Shown: one piece after another, positions 17,581-27,720 of the stretch
Position numbering within the stretch: the stretch's first letter is position 1
How the letters are laid out: each line of letters starts with the position of its first letter
Origin: Cyclobacteriaceae bacterium
GTDB taxonomy: Bacteria > Bacteroidota > Bacteroidia > Cytophagales > Cyclobacteriaceae
Direction: 5' to 3'
Length of the DNA stretch: 64,000 nucleotides
Assembly: GCA_025808415.1 (NCBI GenBank)
Contig: CP075525.1
Coordinates: forward strand, 3,395,501-3,459,500
The notes under the pieces: model-generated
What the model was told of the DNA's origin: nothing
The model's database searches: none
The model's input: the letters and a program-made list of their open reading frames with translations, nothing else
Made by a program: the position numbers and the translations under genes

Positions 17581-18219
17581 TTATTGTTTTACAGGTTGGG
17601 CAGGGTTGCCAAAAACAATTTCACCATCTTTAACCGGGGCAATAACAACGGCACCAGCGCCCACCCGGGCTCCCTTGCCAATACTTACACCCGAAACAAT
17701 GGTAACGCCTGATCCGATAAAAGCCTCCGACTCAATACGTACACCTGCATTAATAATTGAACCGGCCCCTATCTGCGTAAAATCCGAAACAACAGCTTCC
17801 GCACCAATAAGGGCGCCACATTGCACGATGCAATGGTTGCCGAGTTTTGCCCCTACGCCAACTTTAACACCAGCATCAATAAAATTTCCATGACCCAGCT
17901 CAACATGATTGGCGAGCGATGCATCCCGGTGAATGGCATTTACAGGTTGAACGTGACGAACCTCGTTCAGCATTTTTACCAAACTTTTACGCAACCGGTT
18001 ATCATCTACGGCCACAAACGCTTCACACTTCTTTCCTATCAATTTCAAAAAACCATCATCATCGGTACTCCCCAGCACCGTTATACCGTCAAATTCCTTT
18101 CCGTGACGCTGCTTATCGTCATCTAAAAATCCATATACCACATTTCCATTTACCTCAAAAATTTCCCGGGCTATCCGCCCCAGGTAGTTTGCGCCAAAAA
18201 TTATTACAGGATTATCCAT
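17581..18219 (-). CDS. NeuD/PglD-like sugar O- or N-acyltransferase (left-handed beta-helix)
   Basis: The 212-residue protein has a Rossmann-like N-terminal part (VIIFGANYLGRIAREIFEVNG...GFLDDD) followed by hexapeptide repeats (about 100-200, for example GNFIDAGVKVGVGAKLGNHCIVQCG and IGSGVTIVSGVSIGKGARVGAGAVV). This is the architecture of PglD and NeuD, which acetylate nucleotide-activated amino sugars or sialic acid for surface glycans. No other glycan genes are adjacent except possibly the membrane protein at 18277. The sugar substrate is unknown. Confidence 0.8.
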   Translation of the reverse strand: MDNPVIIFGANYLGRIAREIFEVNGNVVYGFLDDDKQRHGKEFDGITVLGSTDDDGFLKLIGKKCEAFVAVDDNRLRKSLVKMLNEVRHVQPVNAIHRDASLANHVELGHGNFIDAGVKVGVGAKLGNHCIVQCGALIGAEAVVSDFTQIGAGSIINAGVRIESEAFIGSGVTIVSGVSIGKGARVGAGAVVIAPVKDGEIVFGNPAQPVKQ

Positions 18220-18276
18220 AGCTGTTTGTCAGAAAACAAATGTACCCTCATTACAACAGCCTCACAAGGACGAAAA

Positions 18277-19539
18277 TCAGTTGATCTTGAAAAGTTTTGT
18301 AAACCCCCGATCAAACGGTGAGTTGTACATAACCAGCATAATGAAAAAAGGGAAGAAACCTACCCGGTACCTGACATACGTACCAAAGTTTGGGGCCGAA
18401 AGTGTTAGAAACACACACAACATCGTGCAATAAAGCAGCAAGGAAAATAACAACAACCGATCAGGAGAGGCTGTAAGCTTATTTATATTTCTGAAGGCTA
18501 GAATGGTTAGGAACAATAAAAGCAGGTTCTCCAGGCTTACCATCAACTGAAAGAGGTTACTGGCCTCCCAAATAAACGGACGAAACAATCCTGAAGTCAA
18601 AGCCCTGGGGGCATGAAGCAAAATGCTCCCGATTTCAGGCCTCAGGTTATTAAAATGAACCATCTTGCCAGGATCCGATTTCTCATAAAAAGCTTCGTAA
18701 TTTTCTACAATCACCTCAAAAATACGATGTGGATAAAAATTGGGATGCACAAACGTGACCACAAAAATGAAAACCATCAGCAACACCGACAGTAAAACAA
18801 ATTCACGGTAAGCGGTAACTGCCGAGGGTTTCATCCGGTTTTGAACAAACCATCGGGTTAACAAAGCCGACAACGCTACCGGTAAAAAAACTGCAGCATA
18901 GTAATACTTAAGGCTCCACAAAACCCACACACAAACTATTGTTGTTGCAAATTGTAACCAAGTGACCTTATGGCTTTTCCAGATGATGAGAAGCAAACCG
19001 GTCATGGCATAGAGAACGGTCATGGCCACACTTTCTTTAATGATTCCTGCACTCCAGAACACACACGAAGGGAAAAACAAAAAAGCAACTACAGCAGGTA
19101 ATGTAAATGCTGGGAAACTAAGGCTTATCCGCTTCACCAGCCACCAAGCTGAAGCAAATGAAAAAAAAGAAACGTAAATCGAAATGATCCAGTAATTGTT
19201 ATTGGTGATAATTGAAAATAAACTCACCAGCTTAACGAAAAACAATGTTCTGTTCTCACCTGAAAAAGCCTGCTCTTTTTCAAACCATAAATAGCGTAAG
19301 TACTCAACCCAATCCGCCCTTCCTATTTCCGCCAACCGGATACTTTCCTGAAAAAATGAAAACGTATCACTATCCACATAGTATCTGCTGTAAATCAGTC
19401 CCAATGCAATACCTGCACCTAGTTTTACCAACAGTGCCGGCCAGTAAAGTTTATCAAGAGAAGACCTGTTATGCCTAAACCACCACCAGGCTAGCAGGAA
19501 GATAACAGCACCATGAACACAATAGAGAATGATCGTCAT
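18277..19539 (-). CDS. Polytopic membrane protein, possibly a surface-polysaccharide polymerase-like protein
   Basis: About 420 residues with roughly ten hydrophobic segments and a large mid-protein loop (YENYEAFYEKSDPGKMVHFNNLRPEIGS). The pattern recalls Wzy or EpsG-type oligosaccharide polymerases, but no decisive motif was found. The ATG at 19539 was preferred to the open upstream start because it overlaps the DUF2851 stop codon as ATGA (19536-19539), a classic translational coupling site. It also begins the first hydrophobic helix (MTIILYCVHGAVIFLLAWWW). Confidence 0.6.
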   Translation of the reverse strand: MTIILYCVHGAVIFLLAWWWFRHNRSSLDKLYWPALLVKLGAGIALGLIYSRYYVDSDTFSFFQESIRLAEIGRADWVEYLRYLWFEKEQAFSGENRTLFFVKLVSLFSIITNNNYWIISIYVSFFSFASAWWLVKRISLSFPAFTLPAVVAFLFFPSCVFWSAGIIKESVAMTVLYAMTGLLLIIWKSHKVTWLQFATTIVCVWVLWSLKYYYAAVFLPVALSALLTRWFVQNRMKPSAVTAYREFVLLSVLLMVFIFVVTFVHPNFYPHRIFEVIVENYEAFYEKSDPGKMVHFNNLRPEIGSILLHAPRALTSGLFRPFIWEASNLFQLMVSLENLLLLFLTILAFRNINKLTASPDRLLLFSLLLYCTMLCVFLTLSAPNFGTYVRYRVGFFPFFIMLVMYNSPFDRGFTKLFKIN

Positions 19540-20813
19540 ACCGGTCGAATAATTGAGGCTCCTACTGTACATTCGAGGCACCTTCGCTTCATGCAATATG
19601 CATTGTACAGCTCAATAAGTGCTTGCGAGTCGAAGGATGTTTTAGCAGCATAGCCTAACTCAGCCCATTGCCGGGTTATGATATTTTTTTCAGCGGGTAT
19701 TTTCTGTAGCCAATCCACTGCCCGGTCCATATAGGAATAATCATCGTGTGTAATTGCATAGGCTACCAATAAGGGCACAACGGTGTTTATGATAAGATTT
19801 TGAATACTGGATTTACCGAGTACGGGAACGCTTTTGGTCATCTTGCCAAACTGGTAATGCGTTTTCCAATAATCTGATTGATGAACACTAAGCCATGCAT
19901 ATAAATCCTTATAGTCTGTTGTGTTAACAATAGTAGAGAATATATTTTTTCGTTGGTGAATGACTGCCGCCAACTGGGCTAACCGTACACTTGGAAAGTT
20001 AGCAGGTCGCAACCGTAAAAACCGCCATTGAGATTTATGAAGCCGTTTATCCTTTAGTCCATATTTTTTTTCAAGCAGCTTAAACTCCCGAACCAATACC
20101 TGCGAGTGTTCATCGATTTTGACTTTTTCTAAAAAACCAGCCTGACCAAAAAGTAAAGCCTCAACGTGGTGGAGTTTATCGATATGCTTTAATACAATCT
20201 TATATGGAAGAGATTCTGCTAATCGCTGAAATGAATCAGTATTGACTTTAAAACCGAAATTTTTACAGAGCAACTGATAAGCTGTCTCTTCCCAATCGCC
20301 CTGGTTACGCTTCAACATTTCGATAACAACACCAGCTTTTACTTCCAGTCGTTGCGTTAATGCCTTATCCAGCATCGATAATTTTACCAGATCATCAACC
20401 TTTCGCCAGGAAGATGCACACGGAATGCGCTCAGCGCTGGTGAATAATTTTTTATACCTACTCCAAAGCGATGAGTCTACTCTATTTTTTAATTCCAATG
20501 TCGGCATTGAAGAGTTGTCCGATCGACTGATGGGTTTATCATTTTCCCACACTACATGCAGTATTACTTTTTCGTAAGCAGCATCGTCACCATGGCTGTG
20601 GTCAATCCAACCTGAAGCCTTGATGTGAATTTCCACACTTCCTCGCCACTCAAGGTCACCTATTTTTACTTTGGCCTCGCTAAAATCCGGGCCGGCATGG
20701 GTATTACGGACACCCGGATGCACTATTTGAATAGTTTCTCCCGCAGTGGTACATAAATCCTTCTTTGTGAAGTATTGAAATTGCCAGATATAGTGGAGGA
20801 AGGATTCGGTCAC
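19536..20813 (-). CDS. DUF2851 family protein
   Basis: The 425-residue cytoplasmic protein starts MTESFLHYIWQFQYFTKKDL. It contains GVRNTHAGPDFSEAKVKIGDLEWRGSVEIHIKASGWIDHSHGDDAAYEKVILHVVWEND, the recognisable core of DUF2851 in Bacteroidota. Conserved His/Asp residues (HSHGDDAAY) hint at a metal-binding site. The C terminus ends with a cluster of Cys (YCMKRRCLECTVG). The function is unknown. Its 3' end overlaps the start of the membrane protein gene by 4 bp. pyrF ends 64 bp upstream of its ATG. Confidence 0.75.
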   Translation of the reverse strand: MTESFLHYIWQFQYFTKKDLCTTAGETIQIVHPGVRNTHAGPDFSEAKVKIGDLEWRGSVEIHIKASGWIDHSHGDDAAYEKVILHVVWENDKPISRSDNSSMPTLELKNRVDSSLWSRYKKLFTSAERIPCASSWRKVDDLVKLSMLDKALTQRLEVKAGVVIEMLKRNQGDWEETAYQLLCKNFGFKVNTDSFQRLAESLPYKIVLKHIDKLHHVEALLFGQAGFLEKVKIDEHSQVLVREFKLLEKKYGLKDKRLHKSQWRFLRLRPANFPSVRLAQLAAVIHQRKNIFSTIVNTTDYKDLYAWLSVHQSDYWKTHYQFGKMTKSVPVLGKSSIQNLIINTVVPLLVAYAITHDDYSYMDRAVDWLQKIPAEKNIITRQWAELGYAAKTSFDSQALIELYNAYCMKRRCLECTVGASIIRPV

Positions 20814-20876
20814 AGATTTCAGATTCAGTCTTACGATTTACGATTTTTGAAATCTAAAATCAATTGACTGGTCAGC

Positions 20877-21701
20877 TTATAGAATCTGAGCCTCTTTAAG
20901 GAGCTCACTCATTTGTTGTTGAACAATTTGAGCCTCTCTTGCTGCTGCTTCAGCAAAATCCTTTCCTTCTGAAGCATAAATAATTGCCCTTGCCGAATTC
21001 ACCAACAGGCCACAGTGCTTATTCATTCCATATTTCGATACCATTTCCAAATCACCACCCTGTGCCCCAATACCCGGCACCAGAAAGAAATGCTCCGGAG
21101 CCAATTCACGAATGTGCTGCATTTTATCGGCTTGCGTAGCCCCTACCACAAACATTAATTGATCGGGGGGGGCCCAGGTTTTAGCTTTAATTATTACCTC
21201 TTCATAAAGCCTGCGATTTGTAACTTTTGATTCCATCAATTGGAAATCCGCACTACCGGGGTTAGAAGTATGGGCCAACAAAATCACCCACTTGTCTTTG
21301 AATTTCAAAAATGGCTTTACTGAATCTTCACCCATATAGGGCGCTACGGTTATTGCATCAAAATTCATCTGTTCAAAAAAAGCGCGGGCGTACAGTGAAG
21401 ATGTATTGCCAATGTCGCCACGCTTGGCATCTGCAATGGTGAAGCAATCCTTCGGAATGTAGTCCAATGTTTTCTGTAAGCTCTCCCAACCTTTTGGACC
21501 AAGGGCTTCATAAAAAGCAATATTCGGTTTGTAGGCCACACCATAATTATGCGTAGCATCAATAATCGCTTTATTAAACGTAAAGACAGGATCCGGTTCA
21601 GTTTTTAAATGAGCTGGGATTTTTTCCAGATCGGTATCCAATCCAACGCAGAGGTAGGATTGTTTTTTTTTGATTTGTGAAAATAACTGCTGTCTGTTCA
21701 T
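20877..21701 (-). CDS. pyrF: Orotidine 5'-phosphate decarboxylase
   Basis: It catalyses the last step of UMP synthesis. The 274-residue protein has the active-site series [10 protein letters not shown] (91-100), with Asp91, Lys93 and Asp96. The substrate strands [12 protein letters not shown] and [10 protein letters not shown], the loop [13 protein letters not shown] and the phosphate-binding [11 protein letters not shown] are also visible. The length and motifs fit the longer, type 2 OMP decarboxylases common in Bacteroidota. A terminator for the upstream lolA gene lies just before it (21711-21746), so pyrF probably starts its own transcript. Confidence 0.93.
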   Translation of the reverse strand: MNRQQLFSQIKKKQSYLCVGLDTDLEKIPAHLKTEPDPVFTFNKAIIDATHNYGVAYKPNIAFYEALGPKGWESLQKTLDYIPKDCFTIADAKRGDIGNTSSLYARAFFEQMNFDAITVAPYMGEDSVKPFLKFKDKWVILLAHTSNPGSADFQLMESKVTNRRLYEEVIIKAKTWAPPDQLMFVVGATQADKMQHIRELAPEHFFLVPGIGAQGGDLEMVSKYGMNKHCGLLVNSARAIIYASEGKDFAEAAAREAQIVQQQMSELLKEAQIL

Positions 21702-21710
21702 AGATTAAAA

Positions 21711-21746
21711 TAAAAAGACCCGGAAGCGTTAAAAACTACCGGGCCT
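21711..21746 (-). terminator. Terminator after lolA
   Basis: On the minus strand, GGCCCGG (21745-21739) pairs with CCGGGTC (21723-21717), with one G-U pair, followed by TTTTTATTTT. It lies 20 bp after the lolA stop. Confidence 0.7.
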
Positions 21747-21765
21747 TCTTTCATAAAATTCATTT

Positions 21766-22407
21766 CTATCGTAAATCAATAACCTCAACCCCCGGATACT
21801 TCTTCGGATCAAACGTAAAAAAGGCATCGGCTACTGCAACGTTGGGCGTAAACTTAGAGATGGTGTACTTGTATTTATTTCCACTCTTATCAAACATGGT
21901 CCAACTTTGAATGCTTTTATCTTTCTTACCGATGTTCATTTTAATTTTAAAATACTGGGCATCTTTTTTTTCCGGCACCAGGTCAATCACTTCACACAAT
22001 ACGCCATTTTCAGTCTGATCTTCGAGATATAAATACTTAAATCCCTTTTTGTACAACTCGTAAATCTTAGACGGGTTTATTTCATCGGCAGCCGGATCAT
22101 AATTATCGATATTCACCTCTTTTGCCGCGGGCAGGTAGGTCCATACCGTGGTGCCGTTATTGATAATTTCCTGGTCATCCATGGCTAACCGGAACTTGTC
22201 GCCCTTAACCGTAATTTTACCCTTAAACTCTTCTTTTATGCCTTCCGTTTCGTTGGTCATGCTGGAGGTAATATTGGCTTCAAACGAAGTATAGGCTTTA
22301 TACCGTTTGCTCATGGCCTCCAGTATCTCCAGGGCTTTGGGATCGTATTGGGCGAAGGATGCTTTTGCAAAAAGGGCTAAAAGAAGGGTGATAAAGAGCT
22401 TTTTCAT
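21766..22407 (-). CDS. lolA: LolA-like outer-membrane lipoprotein carrier protein
   Basis: The 213-residue periplasmic protein has a signal peptide (MKKLFITLLLALFAKASFAQ) and the LolA fold: a helix with EILEAMSKRYKAYTSFEANI, strands with GKITVKGDKFRLAMDDQEIINNGTTVWTYLPAAKEVNIDNYD, and a C terminus ending YPGVEVIDLR. LolA shuttles lipoproteins from the inner to the outer membrane. It sits 48 bp downstream of ftsK on the same strand, the ftsK-lolA order also known in Proteobacteria. Confidence 0.85.
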   Translation of the reverse strand: MKKLFITLLLALFAKASFAQYDPKALEILEAMSKRYKAYTSFEANITSSMTNETEGIKEEFKGKITVKGDKFRLAMDDQEIINNGTTVWTYLPAAKEVNIDNYDPAADEINPSKIYELYKKGFKYLYLEDQTENGVLCEVIDLVPEKKDAQYFKIKMNIGKKDKSIQSWTMFDKSGNKYKYTISKFTPNVAVADAFFTFDPKKYPGVEVIDLR

Positions 22408-22455
22408 TATTTATAGGAAGTTATTATGCTGAAATTCGCGGGCAGCAAAAATAGC

Positions 22456-24894
22456 TTACTGACCGTGTTTTTCCTTCAATCCATTCAATAATTGTTCCAA
22501 ACTCAACTCATCTTTAATCAGTACTTCCCTGGCCTTACTCCCCTCGAAGGCGCCTACAATTCCAGCTGCCTCAAGCTGGTCAATAAGCCGACCGGCCCGG
22601 TTATAGCCCAATTTTAGCTTTCGCTGGATAAGAGAAGTGCTTCCCTGCTGATGCATCACAATTAGCCTGGCGGCTTCCTCAAACAAGGCATCACGCTCCG
22701 AAAGATCAACCGTAGAAGCACCGCTCTCCTCATCTTCATACTCGGGCAACAAGTAGGCTGAATCATAGCCGCGTTGAGAGCCGATATATTCGCAGATACG
22801 CTCAATTTCAGGTGTATCAACAAACGGGCATTGCAATCGAATGATGTCTGAGCCGGACGAAAGCAGCATATCGCCCATACCCACCAATTGATCGGCTCCA
22901 CCGGTATCCAAAATAGTCCGTGAGTCGACTTTTGATGTTACCCGAAAAGACAAGCGTGCCGGAAAATTAGCTTTGATTACACCGGTAATTACGTTAACCG
23001 AAGGACGCTGGGTGGCTACCACTAAGTGAATTCCTATGGCACGCGCTAATTGTGCCAATCGTGCGATGGGTGTCTCCACTTCCTTACCGGCCGTCATCAT
23101 TAAGTCGGCCAACTCATCAATCACCAATACTATATAAGGCAAAAAACGATGACCTTCTTTAGGATTAAGCTTACGCCCCAAAAACTTCGTGTTGTATTCT
23201 TTTAAGTTTCGGGCACCGGCATCTTTCAAAATTTCATACCGGTTTTCCATTTCAATACACAATGAATTGAGGGTATGCACCACTTTTTTTGTATCGGTAA
23301 TGATTGCTTCTTCGCTGTTGGGCAACTTGGCCAGGTAATGACGTTCAATTTTGCTGAACAGCGCCATCTCTACCTTCTTCGGGTCAACCAAAACAAATTT
23401 CAACTGCGAAGGATGACGCTTATATAATAGAGAACCGAGGATAACGTTCAATCCTACCGATTTACCCTGACCAGTAGCACCTGCTACGAGCAGGTGCGGC
23501 ATCTTGGCAAGGTCAATAACCAGCACCTCATTGGAAATCGTCTTTCCTAATGCTACTGGTAGTTCTTTATCTGTTTTTTGAAATGCCACTGTTGACAGCA
23601 CCGAACGGATACTAACCATCTCGCGGTTTTTGTTGGGCACTTCTATACCTATTGTTCCCTTGCCGGGTATCGGGGCAATAATTCGAATGCCCAAGGCAGA
23701 CAAACTCAGGGCAATGTCATCTTCCAGGTTTTTGATCCTTGAGATTTTAATACCCGCATCGGGTACAATTTCGTACAGGGTAACGGTGGGACCAATGGTT
23801 GCCTTGATGCTGGAGATGCCTATTTTAAAATTGGTAAGGGTGGCAAGAATCTTATCCTTATTTTGATTTAGTTCCTCTTGTGTTACCTGAACCTTGCCGG
23901 TATCGTACTCGTTCAACAACTCAAGCGGAGGAAACTTGTAATTGCTAAGGTCGAGCGTAGGGTCATATACGCCCTTCTCCTCCACCAGTTTCTCAGCCAA
24001 CTCATCGGTCTCGGTGCGCTCTTCAATGATAAAATCGGGTTCCGCTTTCTCCTTTTTAGGGGTTTCCGGCTTAGCTACGTCAAGTTTCATTTCGGGTAAT
24101 GGCTTTTCCGGCTCAACAGGTTTTACCAGTACCACCGGTTCCGGAACAACTTCATCCTGTGCTACCTGCTGTGGCCAATTATCTTGTTCGTCCAAATAAG
24201 TTTTTTCCATTTCTTCTCCGGCAAGGATGGCATCGTTGCCCATGGGTTTAGGATCAGCAGGGTTAAACGATGGTATGGAGGTTACATTAAAAAAGAAGAT
24301 GATGAATATGAACAACGAAAGTATCAGCAGCAAAAATGTTCCCCAGCCTAACAATCCATGCGCAAGCATAGCCAATTGAAAGCCAAGCCCACCGCCCAAA
24401 AAACTCCACTCGGTTACACCATCAATATTTAATGTTAAATAACCGAACAACAAGCAGACCCACAAACTTGTGAATACACTAAAAATCAAGACGCTTGTAA
24501 TGGATAATAAAGTGCGCTTAAACGCCAACCTGAAACCAATCAGAAACAAAACAAACGGCACCAAAAAGGCCGAAACACCAAACCAGCGAAATATAAAATA
24601 ATGCGAAGCAACAGCTCCATACAATCCTAACCAATTCTCGGTTTCCAAACCTGAATCAATCAACCCGCTTTGCGAAAGTCCTTCCACTACACTGTGATCG
24701 GCCTTACCTGTGAACAGGTACGAGAGAAAAGCAATGAATAAAAAAACAGAACTAATAAGTACAACAAAGCCCAACGCCAGCACAAGTTTTGGGTCTTTCA
24801 AAAATTGAATGTCAAACTTGCTTTTAGAGGCTTTGCCTTTTCTTTCCTTCTCTGGTTTTTTAAAAGTGTTGGATTTGTAAGTGTTCTGAGCCAT
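22456..24894 (-). CDS. ftsK: DNA translocase FtsK/SpoIIIE
   Basis: About 812 residues. Four to five N-terminal membrane helices (about 45-220) anchor it at the septum. A Pro/Glu/Val-rich linker (about 240-330) follows, then the motor. Walker A is GATGQGKS (472-479) and Walker B is IVLVIDELADLMM. The C-terminal gamma winged helix (EEAARLIVMHQQGSTSLIQRKLKLGYNRAGRLIDQLE) reads the KOPS-like polarity sites. It pumps chromosomal DNA at division. The ATG at 24894 (MAQNTYKSN) was chosen because a TAGTTTTG -7 box lies at 24922-24915 on the minus strand, so the longer ORF start would precede the transcript. It is divergent from the kinase gene at 25002. Confidence 0.92.
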   Translation of the reverse strand: MAQNTYKSNTFKKPEKERKGKASKSKFDIQFLKDPKLVLALGFVVLISSVFLFIAFLSYLFTGKADHSVVEGLSQSGLIDSGLETENWLGLYGAVASHYFIFRWFGVSAFLVPFVLFLIGFRLAFKRTLLSITSVLIFSVFTSLWVCLLFGYLTLNIDGVTEWSFLGGGLGFQLAMLAHGLLGWGTFLLLILSLFIFIIFFFNVTSIPSFNPADPKPMGNDAILAGEEMEKTYLDEQDNWPQQVAQDEVVPEPVVLVKPVEPEKPLPEMKLDVAKPETPKKEKAEPDFIIEERTETDELAEKLVEEKGVYDPTLDLSNYKFPPLELLNEYDTGKVQVTQEELNQNKDKILATLTNFKIGISSIKATIGPTVTLYEIVPDAGIKISRIKNLEDDIALSLSALGIRIIAPIPGKGTIGIEVPNKNREMVSIRSVLSTVAFQKTDKELPVALGKTISNEVLVIDLAKMPHLLVAGATGQGKSVGLNVILGSLLYKRHPSQLKFVLVDPKKVEMALFSKIERHYLAKLPNSEEAIITDTKKVVHTLNSLCIEMENRYEILKDAGARNLKEYNTKFLGRKLNPKEGHRFLPYIVLVIDELADLMMTAGKEVETPIARLAQLARAIGIHLVVATQRPSVNVITGVIKANFPARLSFRVTSKVDSRTILDTGGADQLVGMGDMLLSSGSDIIRLQCPFVDTPEIERICEYIGSQRGYDSAYLLPEYEDEESGASTVDLSERDALFEEAARLIVMHQQGSTSLIQRKLKLGYNRAGRLIDQLEAAGIVGAFEGSKAREVLIKDELSLEQLLNGLKEKHGQ

Positions 24895-25001
24895 CAATAA
24901 GTTTAAAAAGTACTCAAAACTAAGGAAAAACAACGAAACCGTAATTTTTAATAGAGCCTATTCTTCAAGGTTTGCCTATCTTGGTAAACCAGAATAACGC
25001 C

Positions 25002-27026
25002 ATGCTGAGATCCTCATTACTTCTCTCCTTGCTGTCCTTACCCGCACTACTCTGCGCACAGAAAAGGATTGACAGCATGTTAACTATTATAAACAGGAAT
25101 CTGAATGATACAATCCACGCCAAAACGTTGGTAAACCTTGGCCTGGCTTATGAAAGAATCGACACCAAAAAGTCGCGGAAATATTTTAAATCGTCACTTG
25201 AGTTGCACGAAGGCGGCTTGAACGGTTTATGGGTAAACACGGCTTATGTTCGATTAGCCGGTGTTTACGTTTCCATAGGTGATCGTGACAGTGCCCTGTA
25301 TTTTTTTGATAAATCCAAAAGCTATCTTGAAAAGTATCCCAACAACAAAGGGTTATCAGCTTATTTAACCGGATGGGGAATCTTCAATAACAATTTTGGA
25401 AACTATGCCGAGGCGTTAATAGCCTATGAAAAGAATGATGAGTTGGGAGAGGCTGTATTAGGAAAAGAAAACATGGCCGGCAATTACCTGAACATGTCCA
25501 ATGTGTACGCACGATTAAACCAGGCATCGAAACGGGAAGAGTCAACGTTTAAGGCATTAGTCATTTTTGAAGAATTGAACAACGAGATGGGCTTGTCTTT
25601 TTGTTACAATTCACTGGGCAATATTTTCTATGAACAAAAAGATTACACAAAAGCAGAACAGTACTACCGGAAGTCGCTAAACATACGGATAAAGCGCAAT
25701 GACAAACGCGGCATGGCTACAACTTATAATAACCTTGCCAACATAGCCATGGATACCGATCGCTTCAAAGAGGCATTGGAACTTCAGCAGGCAGCGCTTG
25801 AGCTAAATAAAGAGCAACAGCTTAAAGAGGAAATTGGTAAAAATTATGTAAACCTGGGAAAGATCTATCAAAAAATGAACCGGCTGCAGGATGCCCTTGA
25901 TTATTTTAACCGGGGAGAACAGCTATTCAAAGAATTGGGCATCACCAGGTTTGATGCCTTTATCTCGGCTGAAAAAGGAAGGGTTTACACACAACAGGCA
26001 CTTCAGGATGAAGCCCAAAGATCGCTTGCGCTCAAAAAACTTAATGAAGGCATTGAACAAGCCCAAGCCAGTGGCGAGTTAATCAGTGAACTTCATGCCG
26101 TGACATTTTTGAAAGAGTTTTACCTTCAGGAAAAAAACTATGAAGAGGCTTTCAGGCAACTGATCCGCCAGCAAGCACTTACCGATTCACTGGAAGGCAA
26201 GGAAGTTAAGCTGCGCATTTCCCAAATGGAAACCCAATACCAGGTAGCACAAAAAGAAAATGAAATTGAATTGTTAAAAGCGCGTCAACAATTGCATGAA
26301 ACAGAACTCGAACGGCAACAAGCAAACCAAAACATTATCATCATTGCATTGGTTTCAGTTTTGGTTATCAGCATCGTGCTGATAAACCGTTATCGGGTGT
26401 TGAACCGAACCAGGCGCCAACTTGAACTGGAAAAAATGCGCAGTGACATTGCGCGCGATCTTCATGATGATTTAGGGTCTGCGTTATCCAGCATTAACAT
26501 CATCAGTCAAATGGGTATTACCCAAAAAAATGGACTGTCAGAAAACTATCTGCAGCGGATAAATGAACAATCGTCCCGCATGATGGACAGCATGTCGGAT
26601 ATTGTATGGTCAATCAATCCGGAGAACGATACCGTTGACAAACTTCTTATTAAGATGAAAGAATTTGCCGCGGAGATTCTTGAACCGAAAGGTATCGCCT
26701 ATCAATTTGATGAACCGTCCAATCCTGCGGCCATCCGCCTAAATGCCGGGAAGCGAAAAAATCTATTCCTGATTTACAAAGAAGCCATTAACAATGCGGC
26801 CAAATACAGCGAGGGCAGCAACATTTCTATCCGCCTGAAGGAAAGTGACAATACCTTAACACTTGCAGTAAATGATAATGGCAAGGGCTTTCTGGAAACC
26901 GAAATAAAACATGGCAACGGGCTTCGGAATATGGAAGCCCGTGCAAAGCAAGTTAAGGGCACACTTATCCGCCACAGTAAACCAAATGAAGGCACAACCG
27001 TAACTGTAAACCTTCCCATCACATGA
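25002..27026 (+). CDS. TPR-containing sensor histidine kinase (HisKA_3 type)
   Basis: About 674 residues: a signal peptide (MLRSSLLLSLLSLPALLCAQ), a TPR array (about 40-400, several with GxxxxxxxDYxxAxxYYxxSL wording), a coiled coil (KENEIELLKARQQLHETELERQQ), one membrane helix (about 440-460), then a kinase core. The phosphoacceptor is His488 in ARDLHDDLGSALSSI, a HisKA_3 box. The ATPase domain has NDNGKGF and GNGLRNMEARAKQVKG. HisKA_3 kinases pair with NarL-type regulators, and exactly that follows 57 bp downstream. The ligand sensed by the periplasmic TPRs is unknown. ATG 25002 is preferred to an upstream TTG because it starts the leader. Confidence 0.87.
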   Translation: MLRSSLLLSLLSLPALLCAQKRIDSMLTIINRNLNDTIHAKTLVNLGLAYERIDTKKSRKYFKSSLELHEGGLNGLWVNTAYVRLAGVYVSIGDRDSALYFFDKSKSYLEKYPNNKGLSAYLTGWGIFNNNFGNYAEALIAYEKNDELGEAVLGKENMAGNYLNMSNVYARLNQASKREESTFKALVIFEELNNEMGLSFCYNSLGNIFYEQKDYTKAEQYYRKSLNIRIKRNDKRGMATTYNNLANIAMDTDRFKEALELQQAALELNKEQQLKEEIGKNYVNLGKIYQKMNRLQDALDYFNRGEQLFKELGITRFDAFISAEKGRVYTQQALQDEAQRSLALKKLNEGIEQAQASGELISELHAVTFLKEFYLQEKNYEEAFRQLIRQQALTDSLEGKEVKLRISQMETQYQVAQKENEIELLKARQQLHETELERQQANQNIIIIALVSVLVISIVLINRYRVLNRTRRQLELEKMRSDIARDLHDDLGSALSSINIISQMGITQKNGLSENYLQRINEQSSRMMDSMSDIVWSINPENDTVDKLLIKMKEFAAEILEPKGIAYQFDEPSNPAAIRLNAGKRKNLFLIYKEAINNAAKYSEGSNISIRLKESDNTLTLAVNDNGKGFLETEIKHGNGLRNMEARAKQVKGTLIRHSKPNEGTTVTVNLPIT

Positions 27027-27082
27027 TTGCGGTATTTCAAAATGGCTATAAATAGCGCTTTTTTACCCTATATTAATAAACG

Positions 27083-27709
27083 ATGGCTGTTCGCATCCTT
27101 ATTTACGAAGACAACACAATCCTTCGGGAAAGTTTATCCAGCCTGGTAGCCTCACACCAAACCTTTAACCTGGTTGGTGCCTTTAGTCATGTATTAAATG
27201 TCATTCCTGAGGTAACCGAACTAAAACCGGATGTTATACTCATGGATATTGATATGCCGGGTATGACCGGTATACAAGCTGTACGACAAATCCGCACACA
27301 GAATCGGGAGGTGGCCATTTTGATGCTCACCGTTTTTGATGACAACACCCACGTATTTGAAGCCTTGCAAGCCGGAGCCAGTGGTTACCTGCTCAAGAAG
27401 CACATTGCCGTAAAACTTTTTGATGCTATCCAGGATGTATTGCACGGTGGCGCGCCTATGTCGCCCAGCATTGCGCGCATGGTTATTCAATCCATGCAGC
27501 AACCCGCTGCGAAGGACTATCAACTAACCTCCCGAGAAAAAGAAATTCTCAGTGCATTAAGCCAGGGCAACAGTTACAAAATGATTGCCGCACAATTTGA
27601 GATCAGCATTGATACTGTCCGTACGCACATCAAAAAAATTTATGAAAAGCTGCAGGTGCATTCACAGACGGAGGCAGTAAGTAAGGCGATTAACGAAAAA
27701 CTTGTTTAA
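27083..27709 (+). CDS. NarL/LuxR-family response regulator
   Basis: The 208-residue protein has a receiver domain (acidic pocket ED9-10, phosphoacceptor Asp55 in VILMDIDMPG, SGYLLKK with the conserved Lys) and a C-terminal LuxR helix-turn-helix (LTSREKEILSALSQGNSYKMIAAQFEISIDTVRTHIKKIYEKL). It is the evident partner of the kinase at 25002 and probably in the same operon. A hypothetical peptidase gene follows 11 bp after its stop and may be part of the same unit. Confidence 0.9.
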   Translation: MAVRILIYEDNTILRESLSSLVASHQTFNLVGAFSHVLNVIPEVTELKPDVILMDIDMPGMTGIQAVRQIRTQNREVAILMLTVFDDNTHVFEALQAGASGYLLKKHIAVKLFDAIQDVLHGGAPMSPSIARMVIQSMQQPAAKDYQLTSREKEILSALSQGNSYKMIAAQFEISIDTVRTHIKKIYEKLQVHSQTEAVSKAINEKLV

Positions 27710-27720
27710 TAAAAAATGTT